Assembly (NCBI GenBank): GCA_018334615.1
Contig: JAGXLP010000074.1
Span: 1 to 6,091, forward strand
Reading direction: 5' to 3'
DNA: 6,091 bases
Source: Candidatus Bipolaricaulota bacterium
Lineage (GTDB): Bacteria; Bipolaricaulota; Bipolaricaulia; M55B111
In this document: in pieces, positions 1-5,904 of the stretch
Layout of the letters: the number at the start of each line of letters is the position of its first letter
How positions within the stretch are numbered: the stretch's first letter is position 1
The notes under the pieces: model-generated
Told to the model about the DNA's origin: nothing
The model's input: the letters and a program-made list of their open reading frames with translations, nothing else
Database searches by the model: none
Position numbers and translations under genes: made by a program

Positions 1-92
1 TGGTAACAAACGTTGCAGTCGATCTTAAACCGATTTCATATGCTTCTAAAACTACAATTCAGACCTACAAGCGAGTGAGGTGTGGTTAAATA

Positions 93-302
93 ATGGGCTT
101 ACAGAGATTTTTATTCCGGGTAAAGAACAGGCAGATTGAAGGCGAGGCAGAAACGATGATTTCAAGCCTGGGGATCGAAGACGTGGAAGTCAGGCGAGAC
201 GAAACGGTTAAGGAGGCCTGGCTGGAAGACTACGAGGTCGGGAGAACCATTTACGGGCTAAATGACATCGAGGAGTATCTTGAGGACCTGACGAACTCTT
301 AA
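93..302 (+). CDS. Small hypothetical protein, 69 aa
   Basis: I do not recognise this gene. It encodes a soluble, strongly acidic 69-residue protein. There is no signal peptide, membrane segment or cysteine motif. The first 15 residues are basic and aromatic (FLFRVKNRQ), the middle alternates charged residues (EDVEVRRDE), and the C-terminus is acidic (DIEEYLEDL), consistent with a small alpha/beta or helical fold. The ATG at 93 is preceded by a G-rich stretch (GTGAGGTGTGG, 75-85), which is a plausible though slightly distant ribosome binding site. It lies in the same direction as the rlpA-like gene and mutS2, but 157 nt separate its stop from the rlpA start and no promoter or terminator is obvious in that gap. 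It could equally be the last gene of an operon to the left. Function unknown; that it is coding is likely because no overlapping reading frame is better. Confidence 0.6.
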   Translation: MGLQRFLFRVKNRQIEGEAETMISSLGIEDVEVRRDETVKEAWLEDYEVGRTIYGLNDIEEYLEDLTNS

Positions 303-449
303 CACACTCAACCCTAATTTTCATGAACCAACTAACTGTGGCGAAGGTTCTTTTACCGGTTAATTCAGGAAACCATACTTCGGCTGAACCAAAAGGCCCG
401 TACCAAAATGGCGAACCGAACGTCAATCAACGGGCAAAAATACATTGAC

Positions 450-456
450 GGAGGAG
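450..456 (+). promoter_or_regulatory. Ribosome binding site that sets the rlpA-like start at 460
   Basis: GGAGGAG lies with its GGAGG core 5 nt before the ATG at 460. The longer reading frame beginning with TTG at 445 would place this same purine tract inside the coding sequence and has no ribosome binding site of its own, so the ATG at 460 is preferred. Confidence 0.75.
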
Positions 457-459
457 TTA

Positions 460-849
460 ATGCCAAAAATTTACCTACTGCTCGGGATTTCATTAATCGC
501 GGTAGGGATAATCATAGGTTTGACAAGTAGCCCCGAGTCGGGTTTTTATCAAACAGGAATCGCCAGCTGGTACGGCCCCAATTTTCGGGGGAATCCGACC
601 GCAAACGGTGAAATATTCGATCCAAATAAAATGACCGCAGCCCATAAAAGTCTTCCCTTCAATACGAAGGTAGAGGTGGTCGACCTTACCTCGGGCAACA
701 AAGTCGTGGTCAGAATCAATGATCGAGGACCGTTTATCAAAGACAGAATAATCGATCTATCCCGAAGGGCGGCAGAAAAGCTTGGAATAATCGATTCCGG
801 AACTGCCGAGGTCGGGTTAAAGATCATAAAATGGGGAAATGGGTCCTGA
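460..849 (+). CDS. rlpA: RlpA-like double-psi beta-barrel protein, membrane-anchored, no SPOR domain
   Basis: Predicted septal or cell-wall lytic transglycosylase of the RlpA family, acting outside the membrane on peptidoglycan glycan strands. With the ATG at 460 the protein has 129 residues. Residues 4-22 form one hydrophobic segment (signal anchor or signal peptide) without a lipobox cysteine. Residues 32-125 are a complete RlpA-type double-psi beta-barrel: GIASWYG (33-39), TANGE (47-51), MTAAHK (58-63), INDRGPF (86-92), RIIDLS (96-101). The residues I know to be needed in Pseudomonas RlpA (Glu, His, Asp of the NGE, AAHK and NDRG motifs) are present as E51, H62 and D88 with the family spacing of 11 and 26. 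No SPOR domain follows, so the protein is shorter than proteobacterial RlpA and may be targeted only by its anchor. It precedes mutS2 by 60 nt in the same direction. Family assignment is firm; enzymatic activity is inferred. Confidence 0.9.
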   Translation: MPKIYLLLGISLIAVGIIIGLTSSPESGFYQTGIASWYGPNFRGNPTANGEIFDPNKMTAAHKSLPFNTKVEVVDLTSGNKVVVRINDRGPFIKDRIIDLSRRAAEKLGIIDSGTAEVGLKIIKWGNGS

Positions 850-909
850 TTTTCCAAGCAAAAATTCTCAGCCACAACCACTCACCTGCTGAATCACGAG
901 AAGGCTAAA

Positions 910-3264
910 ATGAACGGAGAAATAACCAATCAAAGAACGTATCGAGACCTGGAATTCGGAAAACTGAAAAATATCGTGAAGGGTTTTTCCGTTTCGCCCC
1001 TCGGGGAAGCGGAAATTGAGGAGTTAAACCCAAGTTCCGACCGGGAGGAAATAGAAGAGGAACTGGCCAGGGTAGAAGAATGTCAGGATTTATTGGAAGG
1101 GCCGGAACGGTTTAAGCTCGGGGATATGATCAAATTTACCCCGTTAATACAGCAGGCGCAGGAGCATCCACCCCTGGAACCTTCCGATTTCCTGGAGATC
1201 AATAATACCCTGAGCGTTGGCCAGGAAGCAAAAGAGTACATTCTCGATCAGTATCCAGAAAAGGAGTCAGGTCTCGCCGCATTAGCAGAAAGAATCAACG
1301 GTCTAGAGGACCTCCAGACAGAGATAAAGTCAAAAATAAACAGACGCGCAGAGATTCGCGATACTGCAACCACCCGCCTGTTCAATTTGATCAAGGAAAA
1401 AAGAGAAGTAGAAGAAGACGTCAAATCCAGGCTTAAAAACTTTATCAATAATCACGGAAACCTTATTCAGGATAACGTGGTCGTACAAAAATCAAATAGG
1501 CTGGTCGTACCGCTAATCAGCTCGGCCAAAGAAAGGGTCGATTGCGTGATTCACGGGAGCTCGAACTCCGGAAGAACCCTTTTTGCCGAACCGTCCTCAG
1601 CCGTAAAACTGAACAATAAACTAAAAGACCTGACCTCGGAAATACTGGAAGAGAAAAAGAGAATCAGGAACGAATTAACGGACTTATTTAAACACCACAA
1701 AGGAAAGTTAAAGCAAAACCAGCGGGCTCTTCGCGAACTGGATTCCATATATGCTCGAGCACGCTTTGCCCGGGAGTACTCCTGTACAATCCCAAAACTT
1801 ACGTCAAACGACGGACTATCCCTGATAGAAGCCCGCCACCCATTGCTGGACCAGGAGGAAGTAGTTCCAGTAACCATAAAGTTTGGAAGGACCGAGCAGG
1901 GTGCGACAATTACCGGTCCTAACACCGGTGGAAAGACGGTAACGTTAAAAACCATAGGTCTCTTCTCGTTGATGGTTCAGTCGGGAATCCCGATACCCGC
2001 ATCCGAGGATAGCGAGCTCGAAACCTATCACCACGTCTTCAGTGACATCGGAGACGAACAAAGCATAGAACAGAGCCTATCGACCTTTTCTTCCCACATG
2101 GGAAACATAGTAGATATTCTTGAAGAGATTGACTCGAAAAGCCTGGTGCTACTGGACGAACTCGGGGCGGGAACGGACCCGGAGGAGGGAGCGGCTCTGG
2201 GCTTATCCATACTGGAGACTTTACTGGAAGCAGAGGCGAGATTTAGCGTTACCACCCATTACACCGCAATTAAGAACTTTTCATTCAACCATCCCCGGCT
2301 TGCCACCTTCTCGGTCGACTTCGATCCGGAAGAACTCGTTCCAACCTATCATATTCTGGAAGGGGTACCCGGTAAGAGCAACGCGTTTATAATCGCCTCT
2401 CGTCTCGGGCTATCGGATGAAATAATTTCCAAAGCGGAAAGCTTCCTCGATGAAGGAAAAATTCAGGCAGAAAATATAATCAAAGACCTCGTCACGGAAA
2501 GAAGAAAATTAAGGGAAAAGGGCCGGGAAATCGACGAAAAACTGGCCAAAGCAAAGAAAACAAAGAAAAAGTACGAAGAAAAACTGGAGAAGCTTAAATC
2601 GGATCAAAAAAATGCCCTCAGCGCGGAATTGAGGGAACTCGACGGTTTTATCGAAAAAGCCAAAAAAGAAATCGAGGGAGCAATTGCCGACGCCAGGGAT
2701 GCAAACGAAGAAAAGGCCAGAAAGAGGCTAAAAAAGATTCAGAAGTTAGAAGAAACCATTTCCCAGGGAAGAGAAGAAATTCAGCATGATAATCGAGAGA
2801 AACCATTGGAGCTAGATGAAATAAGTCCCGGAGACCCGGTCTGGGTAAAAAGCGCCGATCAAAAAGGTGAGGTCGTCCGAATAAATGAAGAGAAAAAGAT
2901 AGTAGTAAAGGTCAACGGAATCAACTTAACCACCGAGCTCTCCGATCTTCAACCATACTCCAAGAAAGGAGAAGAAAGAGCAGAAGCTAAACCCCGCGTC
3001 AACTACAGCAAGGGATCCGAGCCGGCAGAACTCGAGATAAATGTTCGGGGAATGAACGTCAGAGAAGCCCTACGAGAGGTTGATAAATACCTAGACAGAC
3101 TTATTCGCGCCGACAGGACAAAAGGTCGCATACTCCACGGCAAGGGCACAGGTACGCTCAGGAGAAACATCCGAAACCACCTTAGATCTTCAAATCTGGT
3201 TGAGAAGTGTTATGGACCACCGCCGTCGGAAGGGGGAGAAGGCGTCACTATATTCGAACTATAG
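910..3264 (+). CDS. mutS2: MutS2, ATPase with C-terminal Smr domain
   Basis: Full-length MutS2 of 784 residues, the usual family size. Seen in order: N-terminal helical region; clamp/lever coiled coil at about 140-290; ABC-type ATPase with Walker A GPNTGGKT at 336-343, DIGDEQS at 379-385, signature-like STFSSHM at 391-397, Walker B LLDE ending at D416-E417, and the switch histidine H450 in TTH; a long Lys/Glu-rich coiled coil at about 505-630; a KOW-like beta segment at about 638-682 (SPGDPVWV); and a Smr domain at about 706-784 with HGKGTG at 743-748 and the typical end GGEGVTI. MutS2 lacks the mismatch-recognition domain of MutS. It is known to split collided ribosomes in Bacillus and to limit recombination in Helicobacter. 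The ATG at 910 follows GAGAAGG with suitable spacing. Oddity: the Smr LDLRG motif reads INVRG at 710-714, with Asn711 in place of the usual Asp. The gene sits 60 nt after the rlpA-like gene, possibly cotranscribed. Identity is certain. Confidence 0.97.
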   Translation: MNGEITNQRTYRDLEFGKLKNIVKGFSVSPLGEAEIEELNPSSDREEIEEELARVEECQDLLEGPERFKLGDMIKFTPLIQQAQEHPPLEPSDFLEINNTLSVGQEAKEYILDQYPEKESGLAALAERINGLEDLQTEIKSKINRRAEIRDTATTRLFNLIKEKREVEEDVKSRLKNFINNHGNLIQDNVVVQKSNRLVVPLISSAKERVDCVIHGSSNSGRTLFAEPSSAVKLNNKLKDLTSEILEEKKRIRNELTDLFKHHKGKLKQNQRALRELDSIYARARFAREYSCTIPKLTSNDGLSLIEARHPLLDQEEVVPVTIKFGRTEQGATITGPNTGGKTVTLKTIGLFSLMVQSGIPIPASEDSELETYHHVFSDIGDEQSIEQSLSTFSSHMGNIVDILEEIDSKSLVLLDELGAGTDPEEGAALGLSILETLLEAEARFSVTTHYTAIKNFSFNHPRLATFSVDFDPEELVPTYHILEGVPGKSNAFIIASRLGLSDEIISKAESFLDEGKIQAENIIKDLVTERRKLREKGREIDEKLAKAKKTKKKYEEKLEKLKSDQKNALSAELRELDGFIEKAKKEIEGAIADARDANEEKARKRLKKIQKLEETISQGREEIQHDNREKPLELDEISPGDPVWVKSADQKGEVVRINEEKKIVVKVNGINLTTELSDLQPYSKKGEERAEAKPRVNYSKGSEPAELEINVRGMNVREALREVDKYLDRLIRADRTKGRILHGKGTGTLRRNIRNHLRSSNLVEKCYGPPPSEGGEGVTIFEL

Positions 3265-3287
3265 GTATTAAGCGCTTTCATTTGCCC

Positions 3288-3316
3288 TTGAACGTGTCAG
3301 GCCGATAAATTATAAT
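3288..3316 (+). promoter_or_regulatory. Sigma-A promoter P1 upstream of the structured RNA
   Basis: A TTGAAC -35 element at 3288-3293, a 17-nt spacer and a perfect TATAAT -10 element at 3311-3316 lie just after the mutS2 stop. Transcription would start near 3323 and run through an AT-rich stretch with no gene that has a ribosome binding site, into the structured RNA. With nothing else to drive on this strand, the structured RNA is the likely product. Confidence 0.65.
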
Positions 3317-3399
3317 CCCCTAAATTTATGGTCTTTGGAAGTATGGATTGTTTTGAAGTTTTTTTATTTTTTATGGTTTCGAATTCAGGGGATATATTC

Positions 3400-3429
3400 T
3401 TCACAAAAAGTTTATAACCATATCATAAT
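3400..3429 (+). promoter_or_regulatory. Sigma-A promoter P2 directly before the structured RNA
   Basis: A TTCACA -35 at 3400-3405 is followed by an 18-nt spacer and a CATAAT -10 at 3424-3429. The predicted start, about 3436-3440, falls directly at the 5' strand of the end-closing helix of the RNA (from 3441). The position is what makes the call attractive; the match to consensus is moderate. Confidence 0.55.
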
Positions 3430-3440
3430 GTTTTTCTAAT

Positions 3441-3664
3441 GATATACCGAACGCCGCGTAAATTGAAGAGGGTAAAGTCCCGGAGCGGCGCCGGGAAGTC
3501 CGAGGCTTGGTGTCAACCACAAGTTAGGGTTCATAGCCCGACGGTTCAGGGTTTGTAACGCTCCTCAGCCTCCTTGGAAGCGTCAATTTTCCCCAAACCG
3601 GTCAAGGTTGCTGTTCGAATCAGCACGGGCAAGGGAAACCTGGCCCTCTTTGTTTCGGTTTATC
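3441..3664 (+). ncRNA. Structured non-coding RNA, about 224 nt, class not identified (raiA-like is one candidate)
   Basis: No open frame with a ribosome binding site fits here, but the strand folds tightly. Closing helix: 3441-3451 with 3654-3664 (10 pairs, one U-U mismatch). Then a stem 3452-3457/3485-3490; a hairpin 3508-3511/3516-3519 with loop GUCA; a hairpin 3527-3530/3536-3539; a stem 3550-3555/3594-3599 enclosing a hairpin 3558-3564/3576-3583 (one bulge); a pseudoknot 3502-3507 with loop bases 3567-3572; a T-arm at 3609-3625; and a hairpin 3627-3634/3639-3646 closed by a GAAA tetraloop with one A-G mismatch. GGGTAAAGTCC (3470) and GGGAAGTCC (3493) are near repeats that allow alternative pairings. 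The segment is clearly more GC-rich than the AT-rich 3318-3440 leader. It is not RNase P, tmRNA or tRNA as far as I can see. Its size, host type and pseudoknotted multi-stem fold resemble what is reported for raiA RNA, but I cannot confirm that. Ends are estimates from the pairing. Confidence 0.65.
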
Positions 3665-4220
3665 AGGTAGGCTCTTTTTTGACCATCCCCATTCCAAAAA
3701 AGAAGACAAGCCCTATCAATATAAGCAGGTCACCAAGGCTAAAAGCGGTTGAAAGTGGAATTTCTCGCGGTAGATATAACCAATCTCCAAGAGAATTTAA
3801 AACCGTCGAATCATTCATATTGATTACATTACCATAAGTTCCCTTATGAATCAAATTAGACGCCACCCTGTATTCTCCAGCCTTAATTAAGCTATCCACC
3901 GATGCGGGCATAAACCCCCCATTAAGCGTTATTACGAGAAGATTTAGACCCATTCCCGCCCCCATCAACGGTATCCCCCAGATCTGCAAGTTTATAAGGA
4001 CAAAGATGGCCAAAATCGCGTAAGAAAAGAGATGAAAGAACTCCGTCCCAAAAGCGATAATCGGTTGCTCCGAAAACAGGGGGAAAATCAATAGCTGAAT
4101 GACGAGAGATATGGGAACCAACCAGAGGAAACGGAGACGCAACTTTTCCAGGTTAGCTACTGTACCACCCCGGATAAACCCGACCGCCACGCCCAGAACA
4201 ACACCCCAGAGTAATAGCAT
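3663..4220 (-). CDS. DUF5317 family integral membrane protein
   Basis: A 185-residue membrane protein matching my recollection of DUF5317, a family of Bacillota, Thermotogae and relatives with no assigned function. Hydrophobic segments are visible at about 1-17, 30-51, 58-82, 83-100 and 158-178. The conserved-looking loop NGGFMPAS (about 100-107) and the polar stretch 110-150 lie between the fourth and fifth segments, and the C-terminus is a short basic tail. The ATG at 4220 begins 3 nt after the stop of the HD-GYP gene, with AGGTTAGG just ahead, so the two genes are probably translationally coupled. The pairing suggests a membrane partner or effector of the HD-GYP protein, but that is inference from position only. 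The stop codon (3663-3665) overlaps the last two bases of the convergent structured RNA. Confidence 0.85.
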   Translation of the reverse strand: MLLLWGVVLGVAVGFIRGGTVANLEKLRLRFLWLVPISLVIQLLIFPLFSEQPIIAFGTEFFHLFSYAILAIFVLINLQIWGIPLMGAGMGLNLLVITLNGGFMPASVDSLIKAGEYRVASNLIHKGTYGNVINMNDSTVLNSLGDWLYLPREIPLSTAFSLGDLLILIGLVFFFGMGMVKKEPT

Positions 4221-4223
4221 TAC

Positions 4224-5510
4224 CTAACCTGCCTCGCCTCTCTCCCAACCCGAATCAAGCACTTGCAACAAGGCATCTACGACCTCTTGATCCAGTTTCT
4301 CTCCCCCCATTTCTTTAATTTCTTCTCGGGCCTCCTCTTTCGATAACGGGCCTCTATAGGGCCTCTTCGTAGTCAATGCATTCCATACGTCGGCAACGGC
4401 CACTATCCTGGAGCCAAGAGGAATTTCCTCTCCACTAAGCCCATCCGGATAACCACTCCCGTCCCAACGTTCGTGCTCATGCCTTACGACATCTACGGAG
4501 TTCTCGTAGATGGCTAATCCACTCAGGATATCCGCCCCTAGGACCGGATGCTCCTCCATCGTATCCCATTCCTCTTCGTTTAAACTTCCTTTCTTAAGCA
4601 AAACGTCATCCGGAATACCCAGCTTCCCGATGTCGTGTACTCGGGCCGCGGAAACGATATCCTCCTTTCTATCAGGATTAATTTTCATTTGGTCAGCTAT
4701 AGCTTCCGTGAGATCTCCTACAGATTCGGAGTGCTCATGGGTGTAAGGGTCTCTCTTGCCGAGAAGGTCCATTATTTTTTCGAACGTCCGTTTGGCCTGC
4801 CGTTTGAGGTTAATATAGTTCTTCAAAGAGGTATTGACGAGCAAAAGCAGTACTGCTATCAATAACAGATTCCAGGTAGAGCTTTCATAAGTTACGGCAA
4901 TTAGAATTGATAAAACGCCGAGAGAAAGAACTTGAATATGTAAACTTTTCAAGCTGAACTTTAATTGATGTAAAAAGTTTTCACCTTCTGAAAGTGAAAC
5001 AATTGCCGAAACTAAGGAGACATTTAAAATAATATATAAGAAAAAGGTTATAAAAGGTGGGCCATAATCAGAAATTGCGTTAAACGCAGCAGGAGTACGT
5101 CCCCCAATTAACTCAAACGCCAACCCAGATACGGCAACTGACGAGAGAATCTGGGCAGTATTAAACGCAATCCTTTCTAGACACAATGAGATTGAGATTT
5201 GGTCACTTTCCCAAAAACCCATACTCCTAACGACAACCTCAGATAGGAAAATAGCTGGCAAACAAACAGCCAGGGCGAGAGGGACCCCACCAACAAAGAT
5301 AGCGCCTAAATATACTGCAGCAGATGCAGAAACAGCATGGTCAGGTAATATGTCTATCTCGTAAATCTCAGCAAAGAAAGAAAAAGCTAAGAGAGGAAGT
5401 ATTAAAGTGAAGTGTTCAGTAAAATAATCTACTCTAGGAAAATACAAATATCCTAAAATTACTCCGGACGTTACAACGAGCCAAAAAAAACATTTTGCTT
5501 TAAACGACAA
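4224..5510 (-). CDS. Membrane-anchored HD-GYP protein, predicted cyclic-di-GMP phosphodiesterase
   Basis: Predicted to hydrolyse cyclic-di-GMP in the cytoplasm under control of an N-terminal membrane sensor. Counting from the TTG at 5510 (428 residues), residues about 4-229 hold some seven to eight hydrophobic segments without a named sensor fold that I recognise. A basic linker follows, then the HD-GYP domain at about 240-415: RDPYTHEHS, HDIGK at 292-296, EEHP, HEHERWDGSGYP with H344 and GYP at 353-355, and ADVWNALT. All the metal-ligand motifs of active HD-GYP enzymes are present. The longer frame to a TTG at 5558 has no ribosome binding site, while the TTG at 5510 is preceded by AGAGGGG at good spacing; a promoter at 5577-5605 would leave almost no leader for the longer form. 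DUF5317 follows 3 nt downstream. The membrane half is visibly AT-richer than the catalytic half. Domain identity is firm; ligand and signal are not known. Confidence 0.92.
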   Translation of the reverse strand: MSFKAKCFFWLVVTSGVILGYLYFPRVDYFTEHFTLILPLLAFSFFAEIYEIDILPDHAVSASAAVYLGAIFVGGVPLALAVCLPAIFLSEVVVRSMGFWESDQISISLCLERIAFNTAQILSSVAVSGLAFELIGGRTPAAFNAISDYGPPFITFFLYIILNVSLVSAIVSLSEGENFLHQLKFSLKSLHIQVLSLGVLSILIAVTYESSTWNLLLIAVLLLLVNTSLKNYINLKRQAKRTFEKIMDLLGKRDPYTHEHSESVGDLTEAIADQMKINPDRKEDIVSAARVHDIGKLGIPDDVLLKKGSLNEEEWDTMEEHPVLGADILSGLAIYENSVDVVRHEHERWDGSGYPDGLSGEEIPLGSRIVAVADVWNALTTKRPYRGPLSKEEAREEIKEMGGEKLDQEVVDALLQVLDSGWERGEAG

Positions 5511-5576
5511 TTGAACCCCTCTTGAAGGCAATACTCGGGAAAGTGTGATTAAGGCCAAATATTCTTAATTATGTTA

Positions 5577-5605
5577 ACTATATTAACACCTCACCCCCAA
5601 TGCAA
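5577..5605 (-). promoter_or_regulatory. Promoter of the HD-GYP/DUF5317 operon
   Basis: On the - strand a TTGCAT -35 (5605-5600) and a TATAGT -10 (5582-5577) are 17 nt apart. The predicted start is near 5570, giving a leader of about 60 nt to the preferred TTG at 5510. The -10 is strong and the -35 weak. The spacer contains a GGGGGTGAGGTG tract that resembles a ribosome binding site but has no usable start codon after it. Confidence 0.5.
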
Positions 5606-5644
5606 TAATGTCTGATGAATCGTTAATCAATAAAAGTTAAAGCT

Positions 5645-5791
5645 TCAAAAAACCCACTTATGACTTGCACCAATCAGAAGTGCAAAAGCGGCAATAGCTA
5701 CCAGAATAGAAAGACCTCGTACGCCAAATGCTTTACCAACCATTTTTGTCACCTTTTCGCCTGCTTTGTTAGAAGTTCCGCCCCATTTCAT
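5645..5791 (-). CDS. 48-residue cationic single-pass membrane peptide
   Basis: I do not recognise this peptide. The ATG at 5791 follows AAGGAGGT (5807-5800), the best ribosome binding site in the window, and the frame runs 48 codons to a TGA. Residues 1-25 are polar and basic with an unusual start MKWGG and lysines at 2, 9, 13, 16 and 20. Residues 26-43 are one hydrophobic helix rich in Ala, Leu and Ile, and the tail ends SHKWVF. Net charge is clearly positive. It has no cysteine, no leader-peptide double-glycine site and no neighbour resembling a bacteriocin export or immunity gene. It could be a small regulatory membrane protein, a type I toxin-like peptide, or a partner of the downstream HD-GYP protein, which has a separate promoter. 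Its long upstream leader with hairpins suggests controlled expression. That it is translated is likely; its role is unknown. Confidence 0.7.
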   Translation of the reverse strand: MKWGGTSNKAGEKVTKMVGKAFGVRGLSILVAIAAFALLIGASHKWVF

Positions 5792-5796
5792 TGTTA

Positions 5797-5815
5797 TATA
5801 CCTCCTTGTGGTATA
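5797..5815 (-). promoter_or_regulatory. Hairpin embracing the ribosome binding site of the 48-aa peptide
   Basis: TATACC (5815-5810 on the - strand) and GGTATA (5802-5797) are a perfect 6-bp inverted repeat separated by 7 nt (ACAAGGA). The AAGGAGGT ribosome binding site is split between this loop and the 3' arm, so folding would partly hide it. This is a possible translational control element. Confidence 0.45.
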
Positions 5816-5872
5816 AAAAGAAATTAAAAATAGAAAATTAAATATTTAATCAAGCGAGAAAAATAGTTCGTG

Positions 5873-5904
5873 AAAAAAAACGGCCTGATCTGAGATCAAC
5901 TGGC
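5873..5904 (-). terminator. Intrinsic terminator-like hairpin with U8 tract
   Basis: Read on the - strand, a hairpin with core TGATC-TCA-GATCA (5898-5886) is followed after GGCCG by eight T residues (5880-5873). Outer GCC/GGC pairs (5904-5902 with 5885-5883) extend it across a three-base bulge. It lies about 70 nt downstream of the TTGACA/TATACT promoter start and 66 nt before the ribosome binding site of the peptide gene. Alternatively the 13-bp palindrome at 5886-5898 is a protein-binding site. Confidence 0.5.

Noticed and set aside
1..89. Open frame from the left edge to a TAA at 87, possible end of an upstream gene
   Set aside because: Twenty-eight open codons are expected often by chance and the translation (ending YKRVRCG) matches nothing I recognise.
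303..449. GGTTC/GAACC repeat in the gap before the rlpA-like gene as a terminator
   Set aside because: Only 5 bp with a long loop and no following T-run.
1551..1955. Antisense frames inside mutS2, rlpA and the HD-GYP gene
   Set aside because: They lie opposite well-identified genes, lack ribosome binding sites and give Ser/Arg-rich shadow translations.
3328..3417. 29-codon + strand frame after promoter P1
   Set aside because: No ribosome binding site, low-complexity Phe-rich translation, and no conserved features.
3530..3555. Group II intron domain V (ACGGTTC-like string)
   Set aside because: No 34-nt domain V hairpin with GNRA loop, no GTGYG start and no intron-encoded protein.
3550..3640. 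tRNA or tmRNA built on the T-arm
   Set aside because: The seven bases after the T-arm (CGGGCAA) have no 7-bp partner at tRNA or tmRNA distance, there is no TTCGAC-type tmRNA start, no tag frame and no CCA.
3441..3664. RNase P RNA (GAGGGTAAAGTCC resembles the 5' conserved region)
   Set aside because: The canonical GAGGAAAGTCC is interrupted, no ACAGAA-type 3' conserved region pairs with it, and the length is far below normal bacterial RNase P RNA.
3574..3837. 87-codon + strand frame
   Set aside because: It crosses the structured RNA and runs antisense through the end of the clear DUF5317 gene; no ribosome binding site.
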